This document shows, piece after piece, positions 16,215-16,684 of a DNA stretch of 16,684 bases. This DNA comes from Planctomycetota bacterium (GTDB taxonomy: Bacteria; Planctomycetota; UBA1135; UBA2386). The position numbers and the translations under genes are program-made. The stretch is taken from assembly GCA_016793305.1 (NCBI GenBank), contig JAEUHU010000532.1, forward strand, positions 1-16,684, in the 5' to 3' direction. Within the stretch, counting starts at the first letter, position 1. Each line of letters begins with the position of its first letter. The notes under the pieces were generated by a model that saw only the letters and a list, made by a program, of their open reading frames with translations, searched no databases and was not told the origin of the DNA.

Positions 16215-16230
16215 CCCCGACTCTCGGGGA
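16214..16230. repeat. Perfect 7-bp stem-loop beside the direct repeat
   Basis: TCCCCGA-CTC-TCGGGGA forms a 7-bp stem with a 3-base loop. It begins at the last base of the right direct repeat and is one of a series of hairpins downstream of ssrA. Confidence 0.5.
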
Positions 16231-16239
16231 ATCGCCGCT

Positions 16240-16270
16240 TGCCACCGCCCGCCGAAGGCGGGCCGTGGCA
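16240..16270. repeat. Long stem-loop downstream of ssrA
   Basis: TGCCAC / GTGGCA (6 bp) and GCCCGCC / GGCGGGC (7 bp) stack around a single C-C mismatch with a 3-base loop, giving a very stable 31-base hairpin. It may help end ssrA transcription or be a REP-like repeat. No T-run follows on either strand. Confidence 0.55.
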
Positions 16271-16293
16271 ATGCCCGATGCCGGGCGTCGACG

Positions 16294-16326
16294 CCACCCT
16301 TCCCGCGCTTGCGCGGGGAAGGGTGG
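16294..16326 (-). terminator. 15-bp stem-loop immediately after, and overlapping, the tmRNA 3' CCA
   Basis: CCACCCTTCCC-GCGC pairs with GCGC-GGGAAGGGTGG around a TT loop with one bulged G (16315). In the minus-strand transcript it starts at the encoded CCA of tmRNA, so the precursor would fold the mature end into this stem. It is the strongest candidate for an ssrA terminator or 3' processing signal. The missing U-tract argues against a classical intrinsic terminator. Confidence 0.5.
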
Positions 16327-16676
16327 TGGAGGCGGCGGGAATCGAACCCGCGTCCCGAGATGCTCCGTCCTGGGCCTCTACGCGCGTAGTCCGTCGTTTG
16401 GTGTCGCCAGCGCCGCTCCGACGAACAGGATCGGCACTGGCCAGCTCGACTGTGTCTCGTCGTGGATGGGCCGAGCAGCCACCACACGACCAGCCTGCTG
16501 TGTTGCGCCTCGTACCCCCGCAGGCGAGGGGTCCTCGGCGTCACTACCTAGTTCTTAGGCAGCGAGGGAGTAGTGCGTGTTGGCACTTGGTTGGTTCCAG
16601 TCGGATTTACGAGGTGCCTGGCCCTCGGCGCGCCACACCAGGTCGAGTCGGCATCCGGTCGAAGCCGATCGCCCCC
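16324..16676 (-). ncRNA. ssrA: Transfer-messenger RNA (tmRNA, SsrA), one-piece
   Basis: tmRNA rescues stalled ribosomes: it enters as an alanyl-tRNA mimic with SmpB and then supplies a short reading frame that tags the peptide for proteolysis. The 3' end shows a T-arm, GCGGG-TTCGATT-CCCGC, followed by CGCCTCC-A-CCA, so CCA is encoded. The 5' end GGGGGCG (16670-16676) pairs with CGCCTCC in a 7-bp acceptor stem with one G-U pair, and is followed by ATCGGCTTCGACCGG, typical of tmRNA 5' ends. The deduced length of 353 bases is normal for one-piece tmRNA. The internal tag frame is at 16555-16584. The promoter lies beyond the window. The gene was found from its tRNA-like ends, and both boundaries follow from the acceptor pairing. 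Confidence 0.95.
16555..16584 (-). other. tmRNA tag-peptide reading frame (ANTHYSLAA, stop)
   Basis: Inside ssrA the codons GCC AAC ACG CAC TAC TCC CTC GCT GCC TAA encode ANTHYSLAA. The ending L-A-A is the conserved ClpXP/ClpAP degron seen in tags such as E. coli ANDENYALAA. GCC is assigned as the resume codon because it is preceded by AAGT, resembling the UAGUC-GCA setting in E. coli, and because the frame closes with TAA. The alanine charged on tmRNA would precede the tag. Confidence 0.88.
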
Positions 16677-16684
16677 GTCGTGAC

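Larger units (their letters stand above)
16024..16323. other. Gene-free spacer between hsdR and ssrA, rich in stem-loops
   Basis: I find no convincing protein gene in these 300 bases. The hsdR operon promoter should lie in the part nearest 16024, but no good -35/-10 pair stands out; CATGAT on the minus strand is only a weak -10 candidate. The ssrA-proximal half (16203-16323) contains the right copy of the 12-bp direct repeat and several adjacent hairpins, listed separately, including a smaller GCCCG-ATGC-CGGGC stem at 16273-16286 and the palindrome GGCGTCGACGCC at 16284-16295. Overlapping open frames here are typical GC-rich noise. Confidence 0.6.

Noticed and set aside
16324..16390. A tRNA gene, because of the TTCGATT T-arm and CCA end
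   Set aside because: No anticodon arm follows at tRNA spacing; the matching acceptor 5' strand lies 350 bases away and a tag frame lies between, so it is tmRNA.
16143..16558. Protein-coding frames overlapping ssrA on both strands
   Set aside because: They overlap a structural RNA gene and show no recognisable protein pattern.
1..16684. CRISPR arrays, insertion sequences, integrases or transposases
   Set aside because: No regularly spaced repeats and no transposase or recombinase motifs were seen on either strand.

Overview
The window comes from a high-GC bacterium. Two features hint at Planctomycetota, though neither is proof: a secreted HEAT-repeat protein whose C-terminal VWA domain is preceded by a 'TFFGVPV...FLIDSSGSM' segment, a layout I associate with that phylum, and the very GC-rich codon use of the left-hand genes. 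I cannot fix the taxonomy from this window alone.

Left part (1-6918): the C-terminal ~1,069 codons of a CzcA-type heavy-metal RND efflux pump, which enters from outside the window. Convergent to it, on the minus strand, are a secreted VWA/HEAT protein followed by an HcaT-like MFS transporter. Divergent from the VWA gene is a small two-helix DUF3592 membrane protein. These look like ordinary, very GC-rich chromosomal genes.

Middle and right part (6980-16023): a seven-gene minus-strand operon. In transcription order it is hsdR, hsdS, a 308-residue protein with a VapB-like C-terminus, a VapC-like PIN nuclease, a DarG-like macrodomain protein, an XRE + ImmA/IrrE metallopeptidase, and hsdM. It is a complete Type I restriction-modification system, but hsdM sits at the distal end, about 3.1 kb from hsdS, with four accessory genes between them. 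Several junctions are ATGA stop/start overlaps or have the Shine-Dalgarno inside the previous stop region, so translation is probably coupled along most of the operon. The accessory genes suggest a toxin-antitoxin or regulatory module carried inside the restriction system. Their base composition is visibly less GC-rich than that of the left-hand genes.

Right edge (16024-16676): about 300 bases without a gene, rich in stem-loops, and then a complete one-piece tmRNA gene (ssrA) on the minus strand encoding the tag ANTHYSLAA. The operon lies directly downstream of ssrA, a common integration site for genomic islands. A perfect 12-base direct repeat (GAGCGACAGGCT) occurs once just left of the operon and once just right of it, so the operon may be a mobile cassette. 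No integrase or transposase is present in the window.

Most interesting: the Type I operon with an embedded PIN / fused-antitoxin / macrodomain / ImmA module, the apparently undescribed N-terminal domain of the 308-residue protein, and the DarG-type macrodomain that has no DarT partner.
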